This document shows positions 1 to 7,692 of a stretch of DNA of 23,902 nucleotides, one piece after another. How positions within the stretch are numbered: position 1 is the first letter of the stretch; the number at the start of each line of letters is the position of its first letter. A program made the position numbers and the translations under genes. The notes below the pieces were generated by a model. It made no database searches. It was not told the DNA's origin and saw nothing but the letters and a program-made list of their open reading frames with translations. The DNA is from an uncultured Sulfurimonas sp. Its GTDB lineage: Bacteria > Campylobacterota > Campylobacteria > Campylobacterales > Sulfurimonadaceae. The DNA lies in NCBI GenBank assembly GCA_937914675.1, contig CALDOC010000090.1, positions 1 to 23,902 on the forward strand, given 5' to 3'.

Positions 1-51
1 TGCGTTTGTATTTTCATAAGCGTATAATATCCAAAATATATTTACAAGCTT

Positions 52-1842
52 TTATAGAATCGCGTCTTTTACGCTTTTAACGATCTCCGCGTCCTCCGCT
101 AAATCAACCCATTTGAACTGCGTTCCGCTTTGGTTGACGCCTTTAAGCAAGTCACCGCTTTTTCTAAACTTCAAATCCAAATTTGCAATGTCAAATCCGC
201 TGGTGGTGTTTACAAATTCGTCCAATCTTTTTGAATTTTCTTGGTTTGAGTAAAGATAACAGTAGCCTTTTAGTCCCGTTCGACTCACGCGTCCTCGAAG
301 CTGATGCAGCGTTGAGAGACCCAACCTTTCGGCTCCGACTATCACTACCGTGCTCAGACGAGGAAGAGATATGCCGACCTCAACGACGGTCGTCGCCACC
401 AAAATCTTTCCATTTTCTCTAAAATCAAGCAACACTCGTTCTTTGTCTTTATCTTTTCCATGTGTGACGTATACGTCGTCAAAATTTTTCTCCCAATAGC
501 CACGCGCCTCTTCAATGCTTTGATAAGCGATCGCCTCGCTCTGTTCAACCAATGGATAAACCAGTAAAACTTGATTGTTTTTGAAGAGTTCCCCTTTTAT
601 GTGGGCGAGCAGATTGCCAAAGTCGCTTTTGTGAATGACCTTGCTTGTTATGTCTTTGACAAACGGCGTGCTCGTTATGAGAGACACGTCTATGTGAGCG
701 GTCTCTATCATGGCTTGCGTTCTAGGAATCGGCGTGGCGGAGAACTGAAAATAATGCGGTTTTTTCTCGCCGCTCGTGACGAGTTTTTCTAGCATGTTTC
801 TCTGCAACGTTCCAAAACGGTGCTGTTCGTCCACCATGACGAGAGCGGCGCTTGGCAATTCTCTATAAAGAAGCGCGTGCGTGCCTATGATAAAGTCGTA
901 TGCTGACAAGTCCTCTTTTTTGCTCTTGTTCGTCACCAAGACGCTCTTCAAACTTGGCAAAAATTTCCCCGCCTCTTCAAAGAGTTGATTTGCGAGCAAC
1001 GTGGTTGGCGCCATCAAAACGGCACGATTTTTTCCCATCATAAACGCCGCGGCCAAAATGACCATGGTCTTTCCGCTTCCTACGTCTCCGACCACCATGC
1101 GTTTCGCCGCCACTTCTTTGGCAAAATCGCTTTTGACGTCTTCGATGGCTTGCAACTGCTCGTTCGTCAATTTGAAGGGGAGCGTTTTTACCCACTTGGA
1201 GTATGTGGCTTTGATGGATTTTATGGGTTCGAAATATCGGCGTTTGGAGGACAACTGTTTCATGTAGAGGAAAAGTTCAGTGTATTTTAAAGCGTATAAG
1301 GCGCTTTGGCTTAACTCTTTGGAGTCCAAACTCTCCGAACTTGGAAAATGAAGCCTTAGAATATCATGCGCCACTTTTGCGTTTAGCCCCTCTGCGACTA
1401 ATCTCTCATGCGTTAAATTCTTTGAGACGAAACGAGCCATTGCGTCGCTTCTCAAAGCCAATTTGTACTTTGGCGTTATGGCGCCTGCTTGCGTAATCTT
1501 TTTGGGCATGCTCATGGAGCAATAGCCCGCTTTGCACTCTATCATGCCAAAATAGTAGTCGCGACTTCCAACGACGAACTGGTGCGTCATGTATGGCTTT
1601 GGACGAAAAAGAACTCCCGTTATGGCGTGTCCGAAATTGTGCGCGTAAAAAGTTATTTGGATCGTATTGGGCGCGCGAATTACGGACTCGACCGTCGCGT
1701 CTATGAGTTGGTTTGAGTGAGGCGTAAGTTTCTTATGAAGACGGTAATCTTCATAAGAGTGAGGGATGAGCAGAGCGAGTTCGCAAAAACTACCGACGCC
1801 AAGTTTTTCAAATTTTGTTTGCTGCTCTTTCGTTAGTTCCAT
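52..1842 (-). CDS. recG: ATP-dependent DNA helicase RecG
   Basis: RecG is a superfamily 2 DNA translocase that remodels stalled forks and branched recombination intermediates in the cytoplasm. The protein (about 596 residues from the ATG) has a wedge/OB-type N-terminal region, then Walker A GDVGSGKT near residue 252, a DEQH box followed by RFG near 338, SATPIPRT near 368, and motif VI-like LHQLRGRVSR near 520. It is shorter than the roughly 690-residue E. coli protein, which as I recall is usual for Campylobacterota. The C-terminal region keeps SGDLL and QSG but lacks the GPGE and TRQ residues of the classical RecG C-terminus. A GTG six bases further upstream (first base 1848) would add two residues; I chose the ATG because neither has a clear Shine-Dalgarno sequence. 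It follows glyQ by only a few bases, so the two are probably co-transcribed. Confidence 0.96.
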   Translation of the reverse strand: MELTKEQQTKFEKLGVGSFCELALLIPHSYEDYRLHKKLTPHSNQLIDATVESVIRAPNTIQITFYAHNFGHAITGVLFRPKPYMTHQFVVGSRDYYFGMIECKAGYCSMSMPKKITQAGAITPKYKLALRSDAMARFVSKNLTHERLVAEGLNAKVAHDILRLHFPSSESLDSKELSQSALYALKYTELFLYMKQLSSKRRYFEPIKSIKATYSKWVKTLPFKLTNEQLQAIEDVKSDFAKEVAAKRMVVGDVGSGKTMVILAAAFMMGKNRAVLMAPTTLLANQLFEEAGKFLPSLKSVLVTNKSKKEDLSAYDFIIGTHALLYRELPSAALVMVDEQHRFGTLQRNMLEKLVTSGEKKPHYFQFSATPIPRTQAMIETAHIDVSLITSTPFVKDITSKVIHKSDFGNLLAHIKGELFKNNQVLLVYPLVEQSEAIAYQSIEEARGYWEKNFDDVYVTHGKDKDKERVLLDFRENGKILVATTVVEVGISLPRLSTVVIVGAERLGLSTLHQLRGRVSRTGLKGYCYLYSNQENSKRLDEFVNTTSGFDIANLDLKFRKSGDLLKGVNQSGTQFKWVDLAEDAEIVKSVKDAIL

Positions 1843-1855
1843 GATCACGTATGAT

Positions 1856-2740
1856 TTACGCTTTCACCCGCTTCAATCGTTCAGGCTCTTGGGCTTTGTA
1901 CAACTCCGCGCAGCCCTTGGAAAGCTCACGAATTTTAAGCATGTAGTTTTGACGCTCCGTTTGACTTATGGCTTTTCTCGCGTCAAGCACGTTAAAAGTG
2001 CTTGACACCATCATGCATAAGTCGTACGCGGGTAAAGGAAGTCCCGCTTCCAACGTTCTTTCACACTCGGCGCTTTTTGCGGCAAACTCGGCAAAAAGCA
2101 TCTCCGTGTCGGCCACTTCAAAGTTATACGTTGAAAACTCAATCTCGCTCTCTTTATGAACGTCTTTATATAAAGTTTTATTGCCGTTTTTATCTTCATT
2201 CCACACTATGTCAAAAACGGTGTCTACGCCTTGAAGATACATGGCGAGTCTCTCCGTTCCATAGGTAATCTCAACGGCGACGGGATTGCACTCTATGCCT
2301 CCAACTTGTTGAAAGTACGTAAACTGCGTAACTTCCATGCCATTGAGCCAAACTTCCCAGCCAAGTCCCCACGCTCCAAGAGTTGGCGATTCCCAATTAT
2401 CTTCAATAAAACGAATGTCATGCAAAGAGACGTCAAGACCTAGATACTCTAGCGATTTTAAATAAAGTTCTTGAATGTTGTCCGGAGAGGGTTTGATGAG
2501 CGCTTGAAACTGATAGTACGAACCTAGTCTGTTAGGGTTTTCTCCATATCTGCCATCCGTTGGACGACGCGAAGGCGCTACGTACGCCGTAGCCCAAGGA
2601 GTGGAATCAAGTGAACGCAAAAAAGTGGCGGGATGAAAAGTTCCCGCTCCCGATGGAATGTCATACGGCTGAACAACGTTACAGCCCTCTTTCATCCAAA
2701 ATTCTTGTAGTTTTAGTAACATTTCGCTAAAAGTTATCAT
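1856..2740 (-). CDS. glyQ: Glycyl-tRNA synthetase alpha subunit
   Basis: This is the catalytic alpha chain of the bacterial alpha2beta2 glycyl-tRNA synthetase, a class II enzyme that charges tRNA-Gly. Its 294 residues match the normal family length. Characteristic GlyQ blocks are present: an N-terminal FWMKEGCNVVQPYD, then AGTFHPATFLR, YVAPSRRPTDGRYG, RLGSYYQFQ, and the class II stretch WGLGWEVWLNGMEVTQ with TYFQQVGG. The beta chain (glyS) is not in this window, so the two subunits are encoded apart. The ATG start is preceded by AAGGCGAT, and a TATAAT box lies about 27 bases upstream, so the gene has its own promoter and leads a short glyQ-recG unit. Confidence 0.97.
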   Translation of the reverse strand: MITFSEMLLKLQEFWMKEGCNVVQPYDIPSGAGTFHPATFLRSLDSTPWATAYVAPSRRPTDGRYGENPNRLGSYYQFQALIKPSPDNIQELYLKSLEYLGLDVSLHDIRFIEDNWESPTLGAWGLGWEVWLNGMEVTQFTYFQQVGGIECNPVAVEITYGTERLAMYLQGVDTVFDIVWNEDKNGNKTLYKDVHKESEIEFSTYNFEVADTEMLFAEFAAKSAECERTLEAGLPLPAYDLCMMVSSTFNVLDARKAISQTERQNYMLKIRELSKGCAELYKAQEPERLKRVKA

Positions 2741-2756
2741 GTATCGCCTTGTTAAT

Positions 2757-2772
2757 TAATTGCGCAATTATA
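2757..2772 (-). promoter_or_regulatory. Probable glyQ promoter -10 box overlapping a palindrome
   Basis: On the minus strand a perfect TATAAT (2767-2772) lies about 27 bases before the glyQ ATG, with an A/T-rich stretch upstream, as is usual for Campylobacterota sigma-70 promoters. It overlaps a perfect 14-base palindrome, TAATTGCGCAATTA, at 2757-2770. A regulator bound there would block RNA polymerase. Both are read directly; function is inferred. Confidence 0.55.
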
Positions 2773-2854
2773 GCCTATTTCACTTTTTTAGTATTTAAAC
2801 GCGAGACCAAACTTTAGATAATTATTATTTACCGCTCTATCGGGCTTTTGATTC

Positions 2855-3712
2855 CTAAACTACTTTGCAAATAATGTCTCCAATCTCTTTTTGTAGCGAG
2901 TTTGCCACGACTCCACATTTGACCTTTAACAAAAAGCATATGCCCTCTCTATGAGATGGACTTAAACACTCGTAATTGCCCATGCCCTTGCTCACAACCA
3001 AATCTACGGAGTCAAAAAGTTCTTGCGACGCTTGATTGGCTCTATCGTACGTAAAGCCAGGAGTATTTACCCCACTGTCGACAAGGTTGCACAGTTTGTC
3101 AAATTCAGCTTCTTTCGCCTCTTTCATCGTTACGTCGTTAATGATGGGATTTCCTCTCACCATGTACGAGAAAAATACGTTTGGATAGAGTCGCTGCAGC
3201 GTTTTAATAAATAGAAAATCAAATACGTGTTCGCCAACGTTATCCCCTATCACGAGAACGGTTCTCGCTTTTAAAAGTTTTTGCTCGAATTGAGAAAAAT
3301 CGTTGTGTGAAAAATCCGTATGAAATATTTTAGAAAGTTCCTCTTCCAGATCAAACTCTACCTCGGCGGCCAAATCTATAACGTTTCCCGCAACCGCAAT
3401 TTTTGTGGCGGTTAAGAGTTTATTTTTTGATTTGGCTAGTTTATCTTCGAGTAGTGGCACGAAGGAAAGGGCTTTTTTTGTTGAGAGGGCTTTGACTTTA
3501 TCGTAAAGGTCGGTTTTGTGAGCCAGCGTCGCCATCATTTCATAAACGTCTGCGGCAATTTCTGGGGGATTGTTCGAAAATGAAAAACTTTTACTCATGT
3601 CATCAACCGCATGAGTGAGTTTTTCTCTCAATCCGTCATCGGCTCCTATTGCTTTTGACACTTTAATACTTTGGTTTATTATGCAACCAACGCATGCTTC
3701 GTCTATCAGCAT
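2855..3712 (-). CDS. DUF89/ARMT1-like metal-dependent phosphatase
   Basis: This 285-residue protein belongs to the DUF89 family, whose studied members are metal-dependent phosphatases thought to clear damaged or overflow phosphorylated metabolites. The visible motifs are a CVGC pair at residues 7-10, AGNVIDLA at 108-115, GDNVGE at 156-161, VRGNPIINDVT at 185-195 and SKGMGNYE at 241-248. The Asp and Asn residues of these blocks form the metal site in known structures. The N-terminal CxxC is typical of the small stand-alone prokaryotic and archaeal subfamily. The ATG lies two bases after the stop of the upstream coiled-coil gene with no clear ribosome site, suggesting translational coupling. 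The physiological substrate cannot be told from sequence. Confidence 0.85.
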   Translation of the reverse strand: MLIDEACVGCIINQSIKVSKAIGADDGLREKLTHAVDDMSKSFSFSNNPPEIAADVYEMMATLAHKTDLYDKVKALSTKKALSFVPLLEDKLAKSKNKLLTATKIAVAGNVIDLAAEVEFDLEEELSKIFHTDFSHNDFSQFEQKLLKARTVLVIGDNVGEHVFDFLFIKTLQRLYPNVFFSYMVRGNPIINDVTMKEAKEAEFDKLCNLVDSGVNTPGFTYDRANQASQELFDSVDLVVSKGMGNYECLSPSHREGICFLLKVKCGVVANSLQKEIGDIICKVV

Positions 3713-3714
3713 CG

Positions 3715-4185
3715 CTAGTCGGTGTTCTCGTCAATGACTTTGTTCCACATAAGTTTGTATTTACGCCTCATGAACTCTACGTCTTGTTGAGAAAGTTTAA
3801 GTTGTTCTTGAAGCGTATGAATAGTTTTTCTATCCTCCTCATAAAGCTCTTGCAATGAACCGAGCGCTTCGCGTAAAAATTCATTTTCCACTCTTACAGC
3901 CGTTATCGTTTCATCTTTGGCGTCAAGAACTTTTTCATGGAGATTGATGATGGTGCCAATGGTTTTTTCAACAAACTCTGGTTGAACGATCATCTCATGA
4001 GTGTTTCGCGCTGAGAGTTCTCTTAACTTTGCGGGAACTATAACTTCTCTAGCGCCTTTAGATGGGTCAATATATCTAACGCCATCTTCAACTTTTACAG
4101 TTAGTTTACCACTCCCTATCAAGTCTTCAACGGCAGATGCGTCTAAACCAGTTAAATTACAATACTCTTCATCGCTCATCCACAT
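3715..4185 (-). CDS. Small protein with HTH-like N-terminus and C-terminal coiled coil
   Basis: I cannot assign a function. The 156-residue protein begins with a short region resembling a winged-helix or excisionase-type recognition module (SDEEYCNLTGLDASAVEDLI, then GKLTVKVEDGVRYID), followed by a hydrophilic linker. From about residue 75 to 148 it is a long charged helix with heptad-like spacing, predicted coiled coil. No signal peptide or membrane segment is present. It may correspond to the Campylobacterota-restricted DUF3972 family, but that is from memory and unchecked. The start is well supported by AGAGGAG eight bases before the ATG. It sits between purE and the DUF89 gene; the same type of small gene lies between purE and glyQ in C. 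jejuni as I recall it. Confidence 0.8.
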   Translation of the reverse strand: MWMSDEEYCNLTGLDASAVEDLIGSGKLTVKVEDGVRYIDPSKGAREVIVPAKLRELSARNTHEMIVQPEFVEKTIGTIINLHEKVLDAKDETITAVRVENEFLREALGSLQELYEEDRKTIHTLQEQLKLSQQDVEFMRRKYKLMWNKVIDENTD

Positions 4186-4209
4186 TATGACAACTCCTCT
4201 ATTTAAAGT

Positions 4210-4707
4210 TTACGCTATGATAGTCTCTATTTCTAAAGAGTCCATCTCAACTTTTTTCGCTTTTGATATTCTATCTTCTTTAAGTTTTACGCTCAGTTCT
4301 TCATTGCTTAGAGCTAAAATTTGCATCGCGAGATAAGCGGAGTTTATCGCTCCGGCTTTTCCTATGGCCACAGTGGCGACTGGCATTCCAGCTGGCATTT
4401 GCACAGTTGAAAGCAACGCGTCGATTCCACCTAAGGCGGAAGCGGACATAGGCACGCCTATAATTGGTTTAATGGTTTTTGAAGACAAAACGCCCGCTAA
4501 ATGAGCCGCCATTCCCGCGGCAGCTATAAAAACTTGAGCGCCTTTTTTCTCAGCGCTCTCTACGTACGCTTTCGTTCTTTCTGGAGAACGGTGCGCGGAA
4601 GAGATAATCATTTCATAGCTAACGCCAAACGCCTCCAATGTATCTGAACACGATTTCATTACTTCATAATCGCTTTTTGAACCTATTATAATTGACACAA
4701 ATTTCAT
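4210..4707 (-). CDS. purE: N5-carboxyaminoimidazole ribonucleotide mutase PurE
   Basis: PurE interconverts N5-CAIR and CAIR in de novo purine synthesis in the cytoplasm. The 165-residue protein carries GSKSD at residues 9-13, the catalytic-His loop SAHRSP at 37-42, GMAAHLAG at 65-72, PIIGVPMS at 81-88 and QMPAGMPVATVAI at 103-115, all class I (bacterial) PurE signatures. A tail of about 30 charged residues after LALSNEEL is normal. The start is supported by AGGA about eight bases before the ATG and a TATAAT box about 27 bases upstream. It is followed within 25 bases by the coiled-coil gene and the DUF89 gene, which are probably in the same transcript. Confidence 0.97.
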   Translation of the reverse strand: MKFVSIIIGSKSDYEVMKSCSDTLEAFGVSYEMIISSAHRSPERTKAYVESAEKKGAQVFIAAAGMAAHLAGVLSSKTIKPIIGVPMSASALGGIDALLSTVQMPAGMPVATVAIGKAGAINSAYLAMQILALSNEELSVKLKEDRISKAKKVEMDSLEIETIIA

Positions 4708-4734
4708 ATAATTTTCCTATTTTTTATTTAAATA

Positions 4735-4740
4735 ATTATA
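4735..4740 (-). promoter_or_regulatory. Probable purE promoter -10 box
   Basis: A perfect TATAAT on the minus strand lies about 27 bases before the purE ATG, within a T/A-rich stretch and without a clear -35 box, as expected for Campylobacterota. The spacing to the start codon matches that seen for glyQ and the globin gene. It lies in the 73-base gap after the U32 gene; I saw no clear terminator there. Confidence 0.55.
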
Positions 4741-4780
4741 ACGTTTTATTTTTCAATACTTATTTTATGGGTGGCGGAAT

Positions 4781-6052
4781 CTACAGGTTGGTAATTGGTA
4801 TCCTAAAAAAAGTATATGAGGGGAAAGTGGTTGGCAATTCAATTGGGTTTACGTTTCCACTATGTATTTCTTCCCATATTTTCCCATTTTGAGCTTTTAG
4901 CTGTTTCATTTTCATAAAGAACTTGCCATCTTTTTCATAAGTCGACCCAATTTCATTATCCACTATTTGCACAACCGAGTCAAGTGGAAAAACAACTTCC
5001 ATTTCATCATTTGGCAAGGTTTTGAACTTACATAAAAAATGCGTGCCCTCTTCGTTGACGACTCCGCTCACCTGATGCGTGCCATACTGCATGCTAAAGT
5101 CTAAACTTTGAGTGTCATGCTTTTCAAATGGACGAGATATGAGATAAGCGTCGGTATAGCCGCGATTTTGTAGCGATTGAAGTTCATATTGGTATTTGTC
5201 GCTATCCAAAGTTCCCTCGTAATAATCATTGAGCGCCATTCTATAAGCTTTCGCCGTCGTTGCCGCGTAGTAAGCCGTCTTTGTTCGACCTTCGACTTTT
5301 ATGGAATCAACAACCCCGCTTTCTAAAATCTCTTGCATATGCGAAGCAAGGTTTAAATCTTTGGAGTTCATAATGTAAGTGCCTACGCCTTCGTCTTCTT
5401 CTAGTCTAAAGAGAGTTCCGGTTTCAGGGTTTGCTGCGTACATTTCGTAAGGAAATCTACAGTCGTTCGCGCATGAACCACGATTTGGAACGCGACCGCT
5501 TTGAAGAGTGGAGATAAGGCATCTTCCACTATAAGCGAAACACATAGAGCCATGAACGAAAACTTCAAGTTCTAAGTTTGGCAACTCTTTTTTTATGGCG
5601 ATCAAATCTTTGAGTGAAATTTCGCGCGCAGTAATTATGCGAGTGGCGCCCATTTCATGATAAATTTGAGCGTCTAACACGTTCATCACGTTTGCTTGCG
5701 TCGAGAGATGCAATGGCATCTCTGGAGCCAAGTCGTGACACAATTTTAAAACGCCGGGAGTCGCTACGATAAAAGCGTCGGGTTTAAGTTGCGCCATTGT
5801 TACGATATGCTTTTTCAGGAGAGATATCTGAGAATTAAAGGGAAAGCCATTTATGGTCGCGTAGACTTTTTTTCCTCTTTCATGAGCGTAAGCGATGCCT
5901 TCGGCAAACTCTTCAAAACTAAACTCTTTTCCAGAACGAATCCGTAGAGAGAAGTGGCTCACTCCGCCATAAACGGCGTCAGCGCCAAAATCCAGCGCAA
6001 TTTTAAGTTTTTCTAGCGTTCCAGCGGGAGAAAGGAGTTCTACTTTTTTCAT
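4781..6052 (-). CDS. U32 family protein, TrhP/YrrO-like tRNA 5-hydroxyuridine synthesis
   Basis: The protein (423 residues) is a U32 'peptidase' family member. It opens with ELLSPAGTLEKLK and ADAVYGG, and carries the U32 signature EVFVHGSMCFAYSGRCLIS at about 163-181, followed by NRGSCANDCRFPY. The four cysteines (C171, C178, C194, C198) match the iron-sulfur ligands of this family. Characterised relatives of this length (E. coli TrhP/YegQ, B. subtilis YrrO) act in prephenate-dependent hydroxylation of U34 in tRNA rather than as proteases; RlhA is the other possibility but is usually longer. Its ATG overlaps the cheZ stop by one base (TAATG), so it is translationally coupled to the chemotaxis gene. 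Confidence 0.9.
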   Translation of the reverse strand: MKKVELLSPAGTLEKLKIALDFGADAVYGGVSHFSLRIRSGKEFSFEEFAEGIAYAHERGKKVYATINGFPFNSQISLLKKHIVTMAQLKPDAFIVATPGVLKLCHDLAPEMPLHLSTQANVMNVLDAQIYHEMGATRIITAREISLKDLIAIKKELPNLELEVFVHGSMCFAYSGRCLISTLQSGRVPNRGSCANDCRFPYEMYAANPETGTLFRLEEDEGVGTYIMNSKDLNLASHMQEILESGVVDSIKVEGRTKTAYYAATTAKAYRMALNDYYEGTLDSDKYQYELQSLQNRGYTDAYLISRPFEKHDTQSLDFSMQYGTHQVSGVVNEEGTHFLCKFKTLPNDEMEVVFPLDSVVQIVDNEIGSTYEKDGKFFMKMKQLKAQNGKIWEEIHSGNVNPIELPTTFPSYTFFRIPITNL

Positions 6053-6777
6053 TATTTTCCAAACTGTTCTAAAAGCGCTTCAATGTCATCCGTCGACGCT
6101 AATTCGTTGTGAGTGTCACCTGCAATGTGTTGCGCTGACGAAACGCGTTTTTCATCATCTATCTTGCCTTCGAAAAGAGTATTCATATACTTGGATAGAG
6201 CTCGCATCACGTTTATGACTCGCTCTATTTTTTGACGATGTATGTCTTGATACTGCATAATGTCCATAACGCTCATGATGGAGTCTCCACTATTTTGGAG
6301 TATTTCAATCGTGCCGTTCATGTCCTCCAACGCCGTCTCGTTAATTTCAAGTTGCGTTTTAAACGCCGCAACGTCAGGAAATTTATTTCTTAAAGTTGTA
6401 AATAATTTCACGTTGCTTTCTATGGCTTCGACAACCTTTTGAAGATTTTCTTCTTCAGCCATTAAATCACTGCTTATATTTTCAATAATGTCAAAAATTT
6501 CAGTGGCCTTTTCTTCACTCTCTTTCGTTACGTCGTCTAATTGATGAACCATTTTATTTTCATCGGTTGCGGGAAGTGGCCAATGGTGCGCCGTGTTATC
6601 AGAGTATCCGTCTGGCTTGTCGCTCTTTGTAACTGGCTTCTCACTCTTTGCAACTTCTTCAAACATATCTTCGGATATATCTTCATCATCTTCGATTTCA
6701 TCTATAACTTCATCATCAAGCGCATCCATATCGTCTACAGCGCCACTCATCAACTCGTCTAATTCTTCCTGAGTCAT
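6052..6777 (-). CDS. cheZ: CheZ-like CheY-P phosphatase
   Basis: CheZ dephosphorylates CheY-P in the cytoplasm and resets the flagellar switch. The 241-residue protein has a long helical region (about 85-205) containing MQYQDIHRQKIERV. D178 and Q182 have the D-x3-Q spacing of the E. coli CheZ catalytic pair (D143, Q147). The C-terminal STDDIEALLEQFGK matches the CheY-binding tail of CheZ. Residues 1-12, MTQEELDELMSG, resemble the CheY-P docking peptide at the start of FliM, and are joined to the helical core by an acidic, disordered linker (13-75). A TGGAGA ribosome site supports the ATG. The gene leads an operon with the U32 gene and is divergent from the PHP gene. It matches remote CheZ homologues known in H. 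pylori and C. jejuni. Confidence 0.88.
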   Translation of the reverse strand: MTQEELDELMSGAVDDMDALDDEVIDEIEDDEDISEDMFEEVAKSEKPVTKSDKPDGYSDNTAHHWPLPATDENKMVHQLDDVTKESEEKATEIFDIIENISSDLMAEEENLQKVVEAIESNVKLFTTLRNKFPDVAAFKTQLEINETALEDMNGTIEILQNSGDSIMSVMDIMQYQDIHRQKIERVINVMRALSKYMNTLFEGKIDDEKRVSSAQHIAGDTHNELASTDDIEALLEQFGK

Positions 6778-6820
6778 ATAAAATCTCCATCTTAAATTGG
6801 TGCAATTTATTAATTGTCAC

Positions 6821-6826
6821 TATAAT
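6821..6826 (+). promoter_or_regulatory. Candidate -10 box for the PHP gene in the divergent intergenic region
   Basis: The 87-base gap between the divergent cheZ and PHP genes contains TATAAT on the plus strand about 40 bases before the PHP ATG. A tandem AATAACATA repeat follows it at 6824-6840. On the minus strand only weaker A/T-rich -10 candidates for cheZ are seen in the same gap, so the two promoters probably overlap. Confidence 0.45.
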
Positions 6827-6864
6827 AACATAAATAACATAAATTCTATAAACGAGAGAAACAA

Positions 6865-7644
6865 ATGATAGTTGATTTACATAACCATACGCCACTATGT
6901 AACCATGCCCAAGGCGAGATGCATGAATATATTCAAAAGGCTATCGAGTCGGGAACGAAATATTTTGGTTTTTCGGATCATGCTCCCATGGACTTTGACC
7001 CAGAGTACCGCATGAAATTTGAGCAAATGAGAGCTTATGAAAATGACGTGCTAAAAAACAAAACAAAGTATAAAGATAAAATAGAAATACTTTGCGGTTA
7101 TGAGGTCGATTATCTTAAAGACCATATGGATGAAAGAGTTTTAAAAGCGGACGTCGACTACTTGATAGGTTCCGTTCATTTTATTGATAAATGGGGATTT
7201 GACAATCCAGAGTTTATCGGTAGATACGAGAGCGAAGACATAGATAAAATTTGGCAAAAATATTTTGACGCCATTGAAGAGATGGCGAACAGTGGACTCT
7301 TTGACATTGTAGGACATTTAGACCTTATCAAAGTTTTCAAATTTATGCCCAACAAAGATATAAACGAGATGGCAAAAAATGCGCTTTTAGCCATAAAAAA
7401 TGCTGACATGGTTTTAGAAATCAACGCCGCGGGATACAGAAAACCCGTTCAAGAGGCATACCCTTCGTTGTCGCTTTTAAGACGGGCGTTTGAGCTGGAC
7501 ATACCCATAACGTTTGCGTCAGACGCCCACAAGCCTGAGCAAGTATCTCTATTTGACAACGAAGTGACGCAAATGGCCAAAAACGTTGGCTACGCGAAAT
7601 GCGCCTTTTTTAGAAAGAGGCAAAGAGAATTTGTGGAGTTTTAG
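6865..7644 (+). CDS. PHP-family histidinol-phosphatase
   Basis: A 259-residue PHP-fold phosphoesterase of the HisJ/HisK type, which removes phosphate from L-histidinol phosphate in histidine synthesis. Metal-binding motifs are all present: DLHNHT (H6, H8), LCNHA (H14), SDHAP (H39), GYEVDY (E80), GSVHF (H105), GHLDLIK (H151) and FASDAHKP (D220, H222). LEINAAGYRK near 184 is also typical of the histidinol-phosphatase branch. The length matches that branch, though other PHP phosphatases share the fold and no other his gene is nearby. It is the only plus-strand gene in the window, divergent from cheZ and convergent with the globin gene. A GAGAG sequence eight bases before the ATG is an acceptable ribosome site. 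Confidence 0.88.
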   Translation: MIVDLHNHTPLCNHAQGEMHEYIQKAIESGTKYFGFSDHAPMDFDPEYRMKFEQMRAYENDVLKNKTKYKDKIEILCGYEVDYLKDHMDERVLKADVDYLIGSVHFIDKWGFDNPEFIGRYESEDIDKIWQKYFDAIEEMANSGLFDIVGHLDLIKVFKFMPNKDINEMAKNALLAIKNADMVLEINAAGYRKPVQEAYPSLSLLRRAFELDIPITFASDAHKPEQVSLFDNEVTQMAKNVGYAKCAFFRKRQREFVEF

Positions 7645-7659
7645 TTTAAGGACTCTCTC

Positions 7660-7692
7660 AAAAAAAGCGTCTCACAAGCGGCCTCTTTTTTT
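7660..7692. terminator. Possible bidirectional terminator between convergent genes
   Basis: The 46-base gap between the PHP and globin stops contains seven A and a G, a 17-base GC-richer core, then a C and seven T. The A7G/CT7 arms pair over eight bases and put a T-tract at the 3' side for both directions. The core itself does not form a clean GC stem, so strength is uncertain. Confidence 0.35.

Noticed and set aside
1..17. Possible start of a next minus-strand gene (ATG at 17-15 reading MKIQT)
   Set aside because: Only five codons are visible, there is no clear ribosome site, and the adjacent sequence is outside the window; it cannot be supported.
985..1290. Long open frame on the plus strand opposite recG
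   Set aside because: It lies wholly inside recG, whose helicase motifs are unambiguous, and its translation has no recognisable domain.
4781..6052. Calling the U32 gene a secreted collagenase-type protease
   Set aside because: No signal peptide; the four-cysteine pattern and length fit the tRNA hydroxylation branch of U32 proteins, for which protease activity is not established.
6824..6840. Short tandem repeat AATAACATA in the cheZ/PHP gap, considered as an iteron or CRISPR-like repeat
   Set aside because: Only two nine-base copies in AT-rich DNA; no array, spacer structure or replication gene nearby.
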